Source of the DNA: MB1-2 sp046566065
GTDB lineage: Bacteria; Actinomycetota; CADDZG01; WHSQ01
Direction of reading: 5' to 3'
Assembly (NCBI GenBank): GCA_046566065.1
Contig: JBKHXK010000016.1
Location: 1-56,907, forward strand
Length of the DNA stretch: 56,907 nucleotides
Below, piece after piece: positions 34,868 through 43,312 of the stretch; position 1 is the first letter of the stretch; each line of letters opens with the position of its first letter. A program made the position numbers and the translations under genes. The notes under the pieces were generated by a model. That model was not told the origin of the DNA, searched no databases, and worked only from the letters and a program-made list of their open reading frames with translations.

Positions 34868-34956
34868 GCACTTGCTAGCTAGAAGCTAGCAGAGAGTAGC
34901 GAGGCGAACGCGTGGCGTGGCCCTCAGGCGGGAGCCACGGAGCCGGATCTCCTCTT

Positions 34957-35172
34957 TCAGGAGCCCTGCTGCTCCTGCAGCCAGACGACGTAGTGATGGA
35001 ACTGGAGGTGATCCGAGGTGACGGTTTCGGTCTGGCCGTCCTTGGTCAGCTTCACCGTGTCGGCCGGTCCCCCGGGCGCGTTCGGGTCGTCTGTGATCTC
35101 GACGACTTCCCAACCCGAATCGACGAGCTCCCTCAGTCGTTCGAGTTCCGGATCGTCTCCCCAACCTGCCAT
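34957..35172 (-). CDS. Small hypothetical protein (71 aa)
   Basis: A 71-residue acidic soluble protein beginning MAGWGDDPELERLRELVDSG, with a short beta-rich middle (VKLTKDGQTETVTSDHLQFH) and no membrane segment. GGAGGG lies five bases before the ATG. It is divergent from the MoxR gene. I do not recognise a family; its composition and good ribosome binding site support a real gene. Confidence 0.6.
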   Translation of the reverse strand: MAGWGDDPELERLRELVDSGWEVVEITDDPNAPGGPADTVKLTKDGQTETVTSDHLQFHHYVVWLQEQQGS

Positions 35173-35313
35173 CGTTGCCCTCCACTGTTGTGTGCGTTCG
35201 CTCCGAGAGGCCGAACCCTACCGTTGCGGCCCCCCGAGAGGCCCGACGGCGGCTCTGTTAGATCCTGCGCGCTGCTAATCTCGTGGCCTCGTCGGACACC
35301 GAGAAGGGGCTCC

Positions 35314-36285
35314 ATGACCAACAGCTCCGCAGGCGACTTCTCCGGATTCCAGGCATCGTTCGAGCGGATCGTCGAGAACATCGAGAAGACGATCCAAGGC
35401 AAAGAAGAGGTGATCCGCCTCGCGCTGGTGACGCTCGTGTCGGAGGGTCACGTCCTCATCGAAGACATCCCCGGGGTCGGCAAGACGATGCTGGCCAAAT
35501 CGCTGGCGAAGTCGGTGGGCTCGAGCTGGAGCCGGATCCAGTTCACTCCCGACCTTCTGCCCAGCGACGTCACCGGCGTCAGCATCTACGACCGCCGCAG
35601 CGAGGAGTTCCGGTTCAAGGCCGGAGCCGTGTTCGCCAACATCGTGCTGGCGGACGAGATCAACAGGGCGTCTCCCAAGACCCAGGCGGCACTACTCGAA
35701 TGCATGGAAGAGCGCCAGGTCACCGTCGACACGACCACGCATCACCTGGAGGAGCCCTTCATGGTGATCGCGACCCAGAACCCGGTCGAGCACGAAGGCA
35801 CCTATCCCCTGCCCGAGTCTCAGCTCGACCGATTCACGATGCGCCTATCGATGGGCTACCCGACCCGCGAGTCGGAGCTCGAGATCCTCGAGCGGCATGG
35901 CACGGAGGAGCCGCTGGACGACCTCCAACCGGTGTCGGATCCGCGCGAGGTCGTGGGGCTGATCAAACTGGCCCGCGCCGTTCACGTCGCACCGTCGCTG
36001 AAGCGCTACATCGTCCAGGTGACGGAGGCGACCAGGGACCACCCGGACGTCTACCTCGGTGCCAGCCCCCGCGCCTCTCTGTACCTTCTGCGCGCCTCCC
36101 GAGCCCTGGCCGCGAGCCGTGGCCGAGACTACGTGGTGCCCGACGACATCAAGGACCTGGTCGATCCCGTCCTGTCGCACCGCATCCTTCTGTCCCCCGA
36201 AGCCCAGATGCGCGGAGCTTCGGCCGAAGACATCCTCGACGGACTGGTTGGGCGCGTGCCCATACCCGCACGCGAACAGGCTTAG
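35314..36285 (+). CDS. MoxR-type AAA ATPase
   Basis: A 323-residue AAA+ ATPase. Walker A is IEDIPGVGKTMLAKSLA near 50-63; Walker B is VLADEINRASPKTQAALLECMEE near 112; sensor 1 is VIATQNPVEHEGTYPLPESQLDRF. MoxR ATPases act as chaperones that assemble or activate partner proteins, usually with a DUF58 protein as here. Start ATG 35314 has AAGGGG upstream. First gene of a three-gene operon with the DUF58 protein and the transglutaminase. Confidence 0.95.
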   Translation: MTNSSAGDFSGFQASFERIVENIEKTIQGKEEVIRLALVTLVSEGHVLIEDIPGVGKTMLAKSLAKSVGSSWSRIQFTPDLLPSDVTGVSIYDRRSEEFRFKAGAVFANIVLADEINRASPKTQAALLECMEERQVTVDTTTHHLEEPFMVIATQNPVEHEGTYPLPESQLDRFTMRLSMGYPTRESELEILERHGTEEPLDDLQPVSDPREVVGLIKLARAVHVAPSLKRYIVQVTEATRDHPDVYLGASPRASLYLLRASRALAASRGRDYVVPDDIKDLVDPVLSHRILLSPEAQMRGASAEDILDGLVGRVPIPAREQA

Positions 36286-36301
36286 GCAGACCGGGTCTGT
36301 A

Positions 36302-37588
36302 ATGCCCACCACGAGGGGCTGGTTGGTTGGAGGGGTCGGTGCTTGCCTGGTCGTGGCCGGGATGGGCTTCGGAGCCCGGCCCCTGGAGCAGCTCGGGATC
36401 GCCCTCATAGCGCTCGTGCTGCTCGCGGCTGCGGTCGTCCGCCTCGGCAAACACGACCTCGACGTCTCCCGGATCGTCGTCCCCCAGCGGGCCCGGGCCG
36501 ATCAGGATGTGACGGTCACCCTGATCCTGAAGAACAGTGGGGCGGGCGCCGCACCGCTGTTGCTGCTCGAGGACAACCTCCCCTCCACGCTGGCCGGCCG
36601 AGCGCGCTTCGCTCTCAACGGGATCGAACCGGACGGGAAGAGAGCGGTTTCCTACGTCGTGCGGCCCCACCGCCGGGGTCGCTACACGGTCGGTCCGCTG
36701 TCGATGCGCATGATCGACCCCTTCGGCCTGGCGAGAGTGTCGGCCGAGGCCGCGTCGACCGAGAGCTTCCTCGTGCATCCACGGATCGAGTCCCTGGGAC
36801 TCCCGCGCGACGCGGGCGACCGTCGCAGCGTGTCCACGTCGACCTTCAAGCAGCCGACCGGCACACGAGGCGAGGACTTCTACGCTCTACGCGAGTACGT
36901 GCAGGGCGACGATCTGCGCAAGGTCCACTGGCCGTCGACGGCTCGCCGCGACAGGATCATGATCCGCCAGGAGGAGACCCCTTGGCACACGCGGGCCACG
37001 GTCGTCCTGGATGACCGGCGCAGCGCGCATGGCGGTAGCGGTTCGGCGACCTCGTTCGAGCGCGCCGTCGAGGCAACCGCGTCGGTGCTGCAGCTCTACC
37101 ACTCAGCTGGATACGGGTTCCGTCTCGTGGGGGCCGAACATCCGGGCGTAGCCTCGGCGCGAGGCGTGGCGCATCTCCACCGCTGCCTCGATCTCTTGGC
37201 CACGATGGAGCTCCAGAGCGATCGCGGCGAAGACCCATTGCTCGCTCGGCTCCTGGAGATCGAGGCCCGCGGCGCCGGCGAAGAGACCCTGATCGCCGTC
37301 ACCGGAACGCTCACCACCGAGGTCGCGGTTGCCCTCACGCGCCTTAGGCGCGTCTTCAAGCAGATCGTCTGCGTCTCCTTCCCCGCGCACCGATTCTCCT
37401 CGGCCTCCACCAAGCAGCGCTGGGCCGGGGAACAGGACACCGTGGAGGCCACCCGCCACCTGGCGCGCTCGGGGATCCGCTCCGTGGTCGTCGGGCCGGG
37501 CGACTCGCTCGAAGGTGCCTGGAGATCGTTCGCCGGCAAGCCGAGGGGAGGTGAGGCGACATGGGCTCAGAGGCCCGAGCTCGTCTAG
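36302..37588 (+). CDS. DUF58 domain membrane protein
   Basis: A 428-residue protein with two transmembrane segments near the N-terminus (WLVGGVGACLVVAGMGFGA and GIALIALVLLAAAVV), a beta-rich region, and the DUF58 core GTRGEDFYALREYVQGDDLRKVHWPSTARRD near 180-210. A von Willebrand A-like fold continues to about 400. DUF58 proteins are usual partners of MoxR ATPases. Start ATG 36302, 16 bases after moxR. Its 3' end overlaps the transglutaminase gene by 28 bases. Confidence 0.9.
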   Translation: MPTTRGWLVGGVGACLVVAGMGFGARPLEQLGIALIALVLLAAAVVRLGKHDLDVSRIVVPQRARADQDVTVTLILKNSGAGAAPLLLLEDNLPSTLAGRARFALNGIEPDGKRAVSYVVRPHRRGRYTVGPLSMRMIDPFGLARVSAEAASTESFLVHPRIESLGLPRDAGDRRSVSTSTFKQPTGTRGEDFYALREYVQGDDLRKVHWPSTARRDRIMIRQEETPWHTRATVVLDDRRSAHGGSGSATSFERAVEATASVLQLYHSAGYGFRLVGAEHPGVASARGVAHLHRCLDLLATMELQSDRGEDPLLARLLEIEARGAGEETLIAVTGTLTTEVAVALTRLRRVFKQIVCVSFPAHRFSSASTKQRWAGEQDTVEATRHLARSGIRSVVVGPGDSLEGAWRSFAGKPRGGEATWAQRPELV

Positions 37589-39900
37589 GTCTCCTCGGTG
37601 TGGGGCTCGCCACGCTCCTGGCGTTCAATCAACTCTTCGGACAACAGGAGTTCGCGGGACCGTCTCTGCTCGCGATGATGCTCGCCACCGCGGTCGCTCT
37701 CGGCTGCAGGCGCCTCGGGCTCTCCGGTTCCGCCACCTTGCTCGTGTCTGCGCTCGTGCTGACCTGGTACGTGGCCTTGATCTTCCAGGCTCCCCGGACC
37801 TTCTGGAGCCTTCCCACGCTGGAGGCTCTGGAGCGTCTCGGGCGCTCCATCGCCAGCGCTTACGAACACAGCACCATCGACTACGCGCCGGTGCCGCTGC
37901 GCCCGGGCTACGCCATCCTCACGGTGATCGCGATGTGGACCCTGATCGCCTTGGGCGAGGTCGCCACGTTCCGGTGGCGGCGTCCGTTGGTGGCGAGCCT
38001 TCCTCCGGTCGCGTTGTTCTCGTTCCTGCTGGTGGTGGGCACCCGGCAGGGGTCAACGCTGGCCGTCGTCATCTTCCTGGCCGCCATGTTCACGTTCTGG
38101 AGCTTGGAGGCCACCCACCGACTCCGCTCGTGGGGTCGGTGGGTGCCGGTCTGGACGGGACAACGCGCTGAGGAGCCGACCCCGATAACGACGGCCCTGG
38201 CCCGGCGCATGGGGGTGGCGTGCGTATGCGCGGCGCTCGTGGTGCCGGTGTTCATACCGAGCATCGAAGAGGGGCTGATCTCGTGGCGGAACAAGAGCGC
38301 CGATGGACCGGGCGAGGGCGGTGGCGGGCCCTTCGTCGGATCCGGCAGCGTCGATCCGCTGGTGTCCATGGTTCCGAGGCTGATCACCCAGAGCGACCAG
38401 GAGCTCTTCACCGTCGAATCCGACGAGACTTCTTACTGGAGGCTCTACACGCTGATCCAGTTCAACGGCGAGAACTGGCTCGACGGTAGTCCGGTAGCCC
38501 AGAACGTCGAGGAGAGCGGACTCGTCCCGATGATGGTCCCCGAGCCGCGGCCCGGGCGCGGGGTGAGCGCCCGGTTCCAGATCACGGGGCTCCGGTCGAC
38601 CGGGATCCCCTCTCTGGGCTCCCCCATCACGCTGCAGCCGGAGGCGGCGGTCCCGATGAGCGTCGATCCGCTGACGGGCGACCTGAAGACCGAGGTCGAG
38701 ATGCAAGAGGGTTTCGCTTACTCCATCAATGCGGTCGTGCCCGACGTGTCTTTCAGGAGCCTGCGCCGCACCCCTGTGGGCGAGCAGCCGAACGACGACT
38801 ACTACGCGCACCCTCCGCTTTCTCGGGCGGTTGCGGATCTGGTCGACCAGTGGACTGCCGGCGCGAGGACCGACTTCCAGAAGCTGATCCAGATCCAGGA
38901 TCGCCTGAGGGGGTTCGACTACAGCCTCGACGTCGACCAGCCGGTGTCGTCCGACTACATCCAGGAGTTCCTGCTCACCACCAGGGTCGGCTACTGCCAG
39001 CAGTTCGCAACGGCCTTCGCGGTCATCGCTCGCCATCTCGGATACCCGAGCCGGGTCCAGGTCGGCTTCCTGCCGGGCAGCACGGAGGTTTCGGCTCCCG
39101 ACCGGTACGTCGTCCGCGGCTCGGACACCCACGCGTGGCCGGAGGTCTACTTCGAGGACCTGGGTTGGATACCGTTCGAGCCCACCCCGCGCGATGGCAC
39201 GGCGCCTCCTGCGCACACGGTCCGCCCCATCACCGGATCGATCCCTGCGAACCCCGCCGCGGCCGACAACGTCTTCACGGGCGGTCAGAACAAGCGCGGG
39301 TTCCAGGACATCGGCGGCGTTCGGGACAACCCCCGAGGCCGCACCGACGGCCGGCCCGACGGATCCGTGACGCAGACGCGGCGACGCACCAGGGTGGATG
39401 GGAAGTGGGAGGAGACCTTCACCCGGATGCTCGTTGCGCTGTTGCTCGCGGGACTTGTATTCATCGCCTCCGTCCCGGCGGTCAAGCGCTGGAGGGTCGA
39501 GAGACGCTACCTTCGGGCCTACGACGACCGGGCGAAGGCCGCGGCCGCCTTCGCCGAGTTCCAGTGGGAGGCGTCGGAGTTGGCCTCCCCGCGTAAGGTC
39601 GCCGAGTCGGCCTCCGCCTACGCGCGGCGGATCGGGAACGCGGTCACGGCGACCGAAACACCGGCGCTCAGGTTGGCGTCGATCTACGAGAGGGCCGAGT
39701 TCGCCCCCGAACCTCCGTCCCCTCAGTTGGCCGCAGAAGCCAAACGACTGGCGCGACAGCTGAAGAAGGCGCTGTGGTCCCAGGCGAGCTGGTGGCAGCG
39801 GCTGAAGCGGCTCCTCTCCCCGGCCGGATTGGTCCAGGGCCGGAGCCTCAGCTTCCGGAGGGTCGCCCTCCAGAAGCTCGTGTCACTGGGCCGCTCGTAA
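37561..39900 (+). CDS. Membrane transglutaminase-like protease/transferase (TgpA family)
   Basis: A 779-residue protein. About six N-terminal transmembrane segments (residues 1-235) precede an extracytoplasmic transglutaminase-like core with the Cys in RVGYCQQFATAFAVIARHLG near 477-495 and the His in GSDTHAWPEVYFEDLGWIPFEPTP near 521. One more membrane helix near 625-645 is followed by a cytoplasmic tail resembling DUF4129. This is the TgpA arrangement, always linked to MoxR and DUF58. Substrate unknown; TgpA is essential in Pseudomonas. The 3' end overlaps the convergent MerR-like gene by 18 bases. Confidence 0.9.
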   Translation: MGSEARARLGLLGVGLATLLAFNQLFGQQEFAGPSLLAMMLATAVALGCRRLGLSGSATLLVSALVLTWYVALIFQAPRTFWSLPTLEALERLGRSIASAYEHSTIDYAPVPLRPGYAILTVIAMWTLIALGEVATFRWRRPLVASLPPVALFSFLLVVGTRQGSTLAVVIFLAAMFTFWSLEATHRLRSWGRWVPVWTGQRAEEPTPITTALARRMGVACVCAALVVPVFIPSIEEGLISWRNKSADGPGEGGGGPFVGSGSVDPLVSMVPRLITQSDQELFTVESDETSYWRLYTLIQFNGENWLDGSPVAQNVEESGLVPMMVPEPRPGRGVSARFQITGLRSTGIPSLGSPITLQPEAAVPMSVDPLTGDLKTEVEMQEGFAYSINAVVPDVSFRSLRRTPVGEQPNDDYYAHPPLSRAVADLVDQWTAGARTDFQKLIQIQDRLRGFDYSLDVDQPVSSDYIQEFLLTTRVGYCQQFATAFAVIARHLGYPSRVQVGFLPGSTEVSAPDRYVVRGSDTHAWPEVYFEDLGWIPFEPTPRDGTAPPAHTVRPITGSIPANPAAADNVFTGGQNKRGFQDIGGVRDNPRGRTDGRPDGSVTQTRRRTRVDGKWEETFTRMLVALLLAGLVFIASVPAVKRWRVERRYLRAYDDRAKAAAAFAEFQWEASELASPRKVAESASAYARRIGNAVTATETPALRLASIYERAEFAPEPPSPQLAAEAKRLARQLKKALWSQASWWQRLKRLLSPAGLVQGRSLSFRRVALQKLVSLGRS

Positions 39901-40401
39901 CCTCCGACGAACGCTGGGGTCGAGGTCCTGCTCGAGCTGGGACTCGACCCTCCTGATGGCCGTGATGAACTCCTGACGGTCGTAGAGGTACTCCGCCACC
40001 TTCCCGTCGATACTGCGGGCGATGTCGTCGATGGCCAGAAAGAAGGCCATCTGACCCTCCTTCAGGGCGTCGAGCACCTCGCCGTCGTTGCGACAGATCT
40101 TGAAGATGCTCTTGCCGTCGGTGACCAGCTTGACCTCGGACAGGTGCTCTTCGAGCCCAGCCTTCTTTCGTAGGTAGTCGTAAGCGCGTCGAACACGCTG
40201 CAGGCTCATGCCCCCGTCAAGCAGCGAACGGATGACCTTGAGCGAGATCAGGTCGCGGAAGGAGTAGAGCCTCCTGACGCCGGGACGACCGCCGGTCTCT
40301 TGCACGCTGGGTCTCACCAGACCGATGCGATCCCAGTATCTGAGCTGATGCGGAGTACACGAAGTGAACCGGGACGCTTGTTCTGCAGTGAAACCTTCCA
40401 T
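39883..40401 (-). CDS. MerR-like transcriptional regulator
   Basis: A 172-residue protein with a MerR-type winged helix (FTAEQASRFTSCTPHQLRYWDRIGLVRPS, RRLYSFRDLISLKVIRSLLDGGMSLQRVRRAYDYLRKK) and a C-terminal domain with no obvious ligand pocket or Cys motif. Start ATG 40401 has a GGAGG 13 bases upstream; a TTG at 40413 is nearer but only one base from that site. A similar two-domain design is common among actinobacterial MerR-like proteins of unknown effector. No target seen; a 9-bp palindrome lies about 100 bases upstream. Confidence 0.8.
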   Translation of the reverse strand: MEGFTAEQASRFTSCTPHQLRYWDRIGLVRPSVQETGGRPGVRRLYSFRDLISLKVIRSLLDGGMSLQRVRRAYDYLRKKAGLEEHLSEVKLVTDGKSIFKICRNDGEVLDALKEGQMAFFLAIDDIARSIDGKVAEYLYDRQEFITAIRRVESQLEQDLDPSVRRRLRAAQ

Positions 40402-40502
40402 GAGAGCGCGCAAACCTCCAATGCTCGAAGCGTTGTGTCACCTTGGATCCGCCCGAGGAAACCAGAGGATAGATGTTCGGTTCCCCCCCACCGCCCTAGC
40501 GA

Positions 40503-40533
40503 CAAGTGGAATCTAGCGCGCCGGTTCCACTTG
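40503..40533. repeat. Perfect 9-bp inverted repeat in the MerR-DUF3040 gap
   Basis: CAAGTGGAA (40503-40511) pairs with TTCCACTTG (40525-40533). It lies 50 bases after the DUF3040 stop and about 100 bases before the MerR-like start, both minus strand. It could be a terminator without U-run or an operator. The rest of the 181-base gap has TATCCT on the minus strand near 40470 as a weak -10 candidate. Confidence 0.45.
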
Positions 40534-40582
40534 CAGCAAGCCCGTAGGCAGAAAAGAACGGATACGCGAAAAGTTTCTTCGC

Positions 40583-40945
40583 TCAGTCCCTCTTGTAGCG
40601 GTCGCGAACCCGCTTCTCCCAGTCACTGAAAGCGCGAGAGATCCGGTCTGTGGGACTTGTGACTGATGTGGAACTCGTCAGGCTTCTGATCCATCCCGCG
40701 ATCAGCACCACTCCGGCCACCATCGCTACGAACGCAATGACCCCTACGGCCACCACTCCGGAATAGAAGAAGAGGAGGAGCCCCACGAAACCGGCGGCGA
40801 ATGCCAGGGCTCCGAGCTTGCCCCTGCGACGATCGGCGGCCGGGCCCCCCTTCTCCTTGACCTGGCGCGCGAACCGGGGATCCTCCTCATAGAGGTTCTT
40901 CTCGATCTCATCGAGGATGCGCTGTTCGTGATCGGACAAAGGCAC
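40583..40945 (-). CDS. DUF3040 membrane protein
   Basis: A 120-residue protein with the DUF3040 start PLSDHEQRILDEIEKNLYEEDPRFARQV, two adjacent transmembrane helices (LGALAFAAGFVGLLLFFYSG, VVAVGVIAFVAMVAGVVLIAGW) and a charged tail. The family is found almost only in Actinomycetota and has no known function. GTG start at 40945 lies nine bases after a perfect TATAAT, so the mRNA is probably leaderless. Confidence 0.88.
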   Translation of the reverse strand: MPLSDHEQRILDEIEKNLYEEDPRFARQVKEKGGPAADRRRGKLGALAFAAGFVGLLLFFYSGVVAVGVIAFVAMVAGVVLIAGWIRSLTSSTSVTSPTDRISRAFSDWEKRVRDRYKRD

Positions 40946-40954
40946 TGTTGATCG

Positions 40955-40960
40955 ATTATA
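40955..40960 (-). promoter_or_regulatory. Consensus -10 (TATAAT) of the DUF3040 gene
   Basis: TATAAT on the minus strand at 40960-40955, nine bases before the GTG at 40945. There is no Shine-Dalgarno sequence, which fits a leaderless or near-leaderless transcript. The -35 is poor. Confidence 0.5.
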
Positions 40961-41003
40961 GGAAGCCCCTGGAAGGCAGGACACCCGCTTGGCCGATATG
41001 GGC

Positions 41004-42206
41004 TCAAGGTTTCCGGTCCGCCCCATCGAGCAGCGTGGCGGGCCCCACCACTCCCGACCCGAACCTCTTCCTGATGCTGTCGAGGGCGGCGGCCGCGTCG
41101 TCCCATCGCTGGTGGGTGCCGGTCGCCCCCAGCTCTCCCTCTGCGATCAGCTCCAACTGGCGGTTCGGGGGCCCCACCGCCAGCCCTGTAACGCTGACGC
41201 CCAGAAGACGGATCCTCATCCGGTCCCTGCCTAGCCTCTCGAAAAGATGCCTCGCTACTTCGTAGATGGCAGGGGTGGTGTCAACTTCGGCCCCCAGGGT
41301 CTTCGAGCGCGTGATCGTGTTGAAGTTGGAGAAGCGCACCTTCAGGGTGACCGTCCGGCCGCACAGGTTCTTGGCCCGCAGTCGCTCGGCCGTCCGGTCC
41401 GACAGCCTCAGGATCTCCCGCTCGATCTCTTCGTTCGAGTCGAGGTCGTAGGAGAAGGTCTCTTCGGAGCCCACCGACCGCGCCGGCTCGTCGACCACCA
41501 CGCTTCGATCGTCGCGTCCCGAGGCCAGAGCATGTAGATGGGCTCCCAGAGACTCCCCTACCGCCCTGGCCAGCGTTCGTTCGGAGATCTGCGCCAGGTC
41601 TCCTACGGTCTTCAGACCGAGACGTTCGAGGACGGTGGCGGTCTGGGGCCCGACCCCCCAGAGAGCCGTGACCGGCAGCGGATGCAGGAACTCGGTGACT
41701 TGTGCCGCAGGCACAACGAGCAGACCGTCGGGCTTGCCCCGCGCCGAGGCGAGCTTGGCCAAGAACTTGTTCGGCGCCACTCCAACGGTGCAGCCCAGTC
41801 CGAGCTCCCGAACCTTGGCTTTCACCGCAACGGCTATCTCGGTGGGGGGGCCGAAGATCCGAACCGATCCCGAGACGTCGAGGAAGGCCTCGTCTAAGGA
41901 GAGAGGCTCAACGAGCGGCGTGAAGGAACGGAAGATCTCGCCGATCTTGATCGAGTAATCCCGGTAGGCCTCGAAGTCGTTCGAGAGAAAGACCGCGTGA
42001 GGGCAGAGCCTGCGGGCCGTCACCATCGGCATGGCCGAACGCACGCCGAACTCCCGGGCCGGGTACGACGCTGAGGTGACCACCCCGCGGCCCCCCTGGC
42101 CTCCGACGATCACGGGCTTCCCACGCAGAGACGGGTCCTTGATCTCCTCGACGGACGCGTAGAAGGCGTCCATGTCGACGTGGAGGATCGGCTCTGGGAC
42201 GAGCAT
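41004..42206 (-). CDS. dinB: DNA polymerase IV (Y family, DinB)
   Basis: A 400-residue translesion polymerase. Catalytic motifs ILHVDMDAFYASVEE (Asp pair, first carboxylate) and PLSLDEAFLDVSGS (second carboxylate) are intact; VTSASYPAREFGVRSAMP, GVAPNKFLAKLASARGKPDG and the thumb ALWGVGPQTATVLERLG are typical. A little-finger domain follows. It synthesises past damaged bases. The gene is divergent from the LigD-type polymerase and near the SOS operon, but I find no LexA box at its start. Confidence 0.93.
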   Translation of the reverse strand: MLVPEPILHVDMDAFYASVEEIKDPSLRGKPVIVGGQGGRGVVTSASYPAREFGVRSAMPMVTARRLCPHAVFLSNDFEAYRDYSIKIGEIFRSFTPLVEPLSLDEAFLDVSGSVRIFGPPTEIAVAVKAKVRELGLGCTVGVAPNKFLAKLASARGKPDGLLVVPAAQVTEFLHPLPVTALWGVGPQTATVLERLGLKTVGDLAQISERTLARAVGESLGAHLHALASGRDDRSVVVDEPARSVGSEETFSYDLDSNEEIEREILRLSDRTAERLRAKNLCGRTVTLKVRFSNFNTITRSKTLGAEVDTTPAIYEVARHLFERLGRDRMRIRLLGVSVTGLAVGPPNRQLELIAEGELGATGTHQRWDDAAAALDSIRKRFGSGVVGPATLLDGADRKP

Positions 42207-42290
42207 GGACTCAGCCTACGGCGGTGCTACGGCTGGGAGAGCGCGTTGGCCGGCGGGTTTGGCGATCGGGAGCCGTGGTATCCCAAGGCG

Positions 42291-43196
42291 ATGGCGTCTA
42301 CCAAGACCGAGATCACCGTGGGCAAGCGGAAGCTCACGGTCTCGAACCTGGACAAGGTCTTCTATCCGGCGACCGGGTTCACGAAAGGTGACGTGATCGG
42401 GTACTACCGGGCCGTCGCCCCCGTCCTCCTGCCGCATCTGCGCAACCGCATGGTGACCTTGAAGCGGTATCCGAACGGGGTCGAGGACAAGTTCTTCTAC
42501 GAGAAGGAATGCCCCAAGCACCGTCCCGACTGGGTCCAGACCGCGCCGATGAAGCGCAAGGACGGCAAGGCCGTCAACTACTGCCTGCTGAACGACCAGC
42601 CGAGCCTGGTGTGGTCGGCGAACCTCGCCAACCTCGAGCTCCACACCTCGCTGGCGACCGCCAAGGACGTCTTCCGCCCCACGGCCATGGTGTTCGACCT
42701 GGACCCCGGCCCCCCAGCGGGGATCGTCGAGTGCGGTGAGGTCGCTCTCATGATCAAGTCGATCTTCGCCAAGGCCGGGCTCGAGTCCGTGCCCAAGACC
42801 TCCGGCTCCAAGGGCATCCAACTCTTCGTCCCCCTGAACACGAAGGTGACCTATGACGACACCAAGCCCCTGGCACACGAGCTGGCGCTGCGGCTGGAGA
42901 GGGACTACCCGGACCTCATCGTCTCCGGGCAGAGCAAGGCCGAGCGCGAGGGCAAGGTCCTCGTCGACTGGAGCCAGAACGACGACCACAAGACGACCGC
43001 CAGCGTCTACTCGCTGCGCGCTAAGGAGCGACCAACGGTCTCGACCCCCCTCAAGTGGACCGAGGTGCGCAAAGCCGTGAGGGCCGCCGATGCGAGCCTC
43101 CTGGTCTTCGAGGCCGACGAGGTGCTGGCGCGCATCGACAAGCACGGCGACCTCTTCGAACCGGTCCGGAAACTGAAACAGAAGCTCCCGGGCTAG
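42291..43196 (+). CDS. LigD-type polymerase/primase domain protein (stand-alone)
   Basis: A 301-residue archaeo-eukaryotic primase-type polymerase of the LigD PolDom family. YPNGVEDKFFYEKECPKHRPDW, the catalytic VFDLDPGPP near 125 and SGSKGIQLFVPL with DWSQNDDHKTT are characteristic. In full LigD it is joined to ligase and phosphoesterase domains and fills gaps in non-homologous end joining. Here it stands alone, and no ku or ligase lies in the window. ATG 42291 begins the family-typical start; frame is open upstream without a signal. Ends convergent to dnaE2, with palindrome A2 between. Confidence 0.93.
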   Translation: MASTKTEITVGKRKLTVSNLDKVFYPATGFTKGDVIGYYRAVAPVLLPHLRNRMVTLKRYPNGVEDKFFYEKECPKHRPDWVQTAPMKRKDGKAVNYCLLNDQPSLVWSANLANLELHTSLATAKDVFRPTAMVFDLDPGPPAGIVECGEVALMIKSIFAKAGLESVPKTSGSKGIQLFVPLNTKVTYDDTKPLAHELALRLERDYPDLIVSGQSKAEREGKVLVDWSQNDDHKTTASVYSLRAKERPTVSTPLKWTEVRKAVRAADASLLVFEADEVLARIDKHGDLFEPVRKLKQKLPG

Positions 43197-43215
43197 CTTT
43201 CGCAGCAGCGCTTCG

Positions 43216-43266
43216 CTTTCTTTGCGCCTGCAGTACCGCTGAGCGGTAGTGATCACGCAGAGAAAG
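43216..43266. repeat. Nested palindrome, copy A2; probable bidirectional terminator
   Basis: Outer arms CTTTCTTTGCG (43216-43226) and 43256-43266 pair with one mismatch; seven-base spacers flank an inner palindrome TACCGCTGAGCGGTA (43234-43248). It sits between the convergent ends of the LigD-type gene and dnaE2. It shares 32 of 38 bases with copy A1 over the inner and right part. Confidence 0.7.
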
Positions 43267-43312
43267 GCGATGGCGCTGGAGAGGTCGCTCGGTGACTATG
43301 ACGTCGGTTCGC

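Noticed and set aside
34747..34956. c-di-AMP (ydaO-type) riboswitch before the RlpA-like gene
   Set aside because: Such riboswitches often precede wall hydrolase genes in actinobacteria, but the leader is short (about 90 bases) and I could not align the conserved core.
40437..40444. CACCTTGG upstream of the MerR-like gene, matching half of the HNH palindrome
   Set aside because: An eight-base match is expected by chance about once or twice in a window this size; no second half-site.
40429..40582. Possible small gene between the MerR-like and DUF3040 genes
   Set aside because: No frame with a start, ribosome binding site and reasonable length; only an inverted repeat and a weak -10 are seen.
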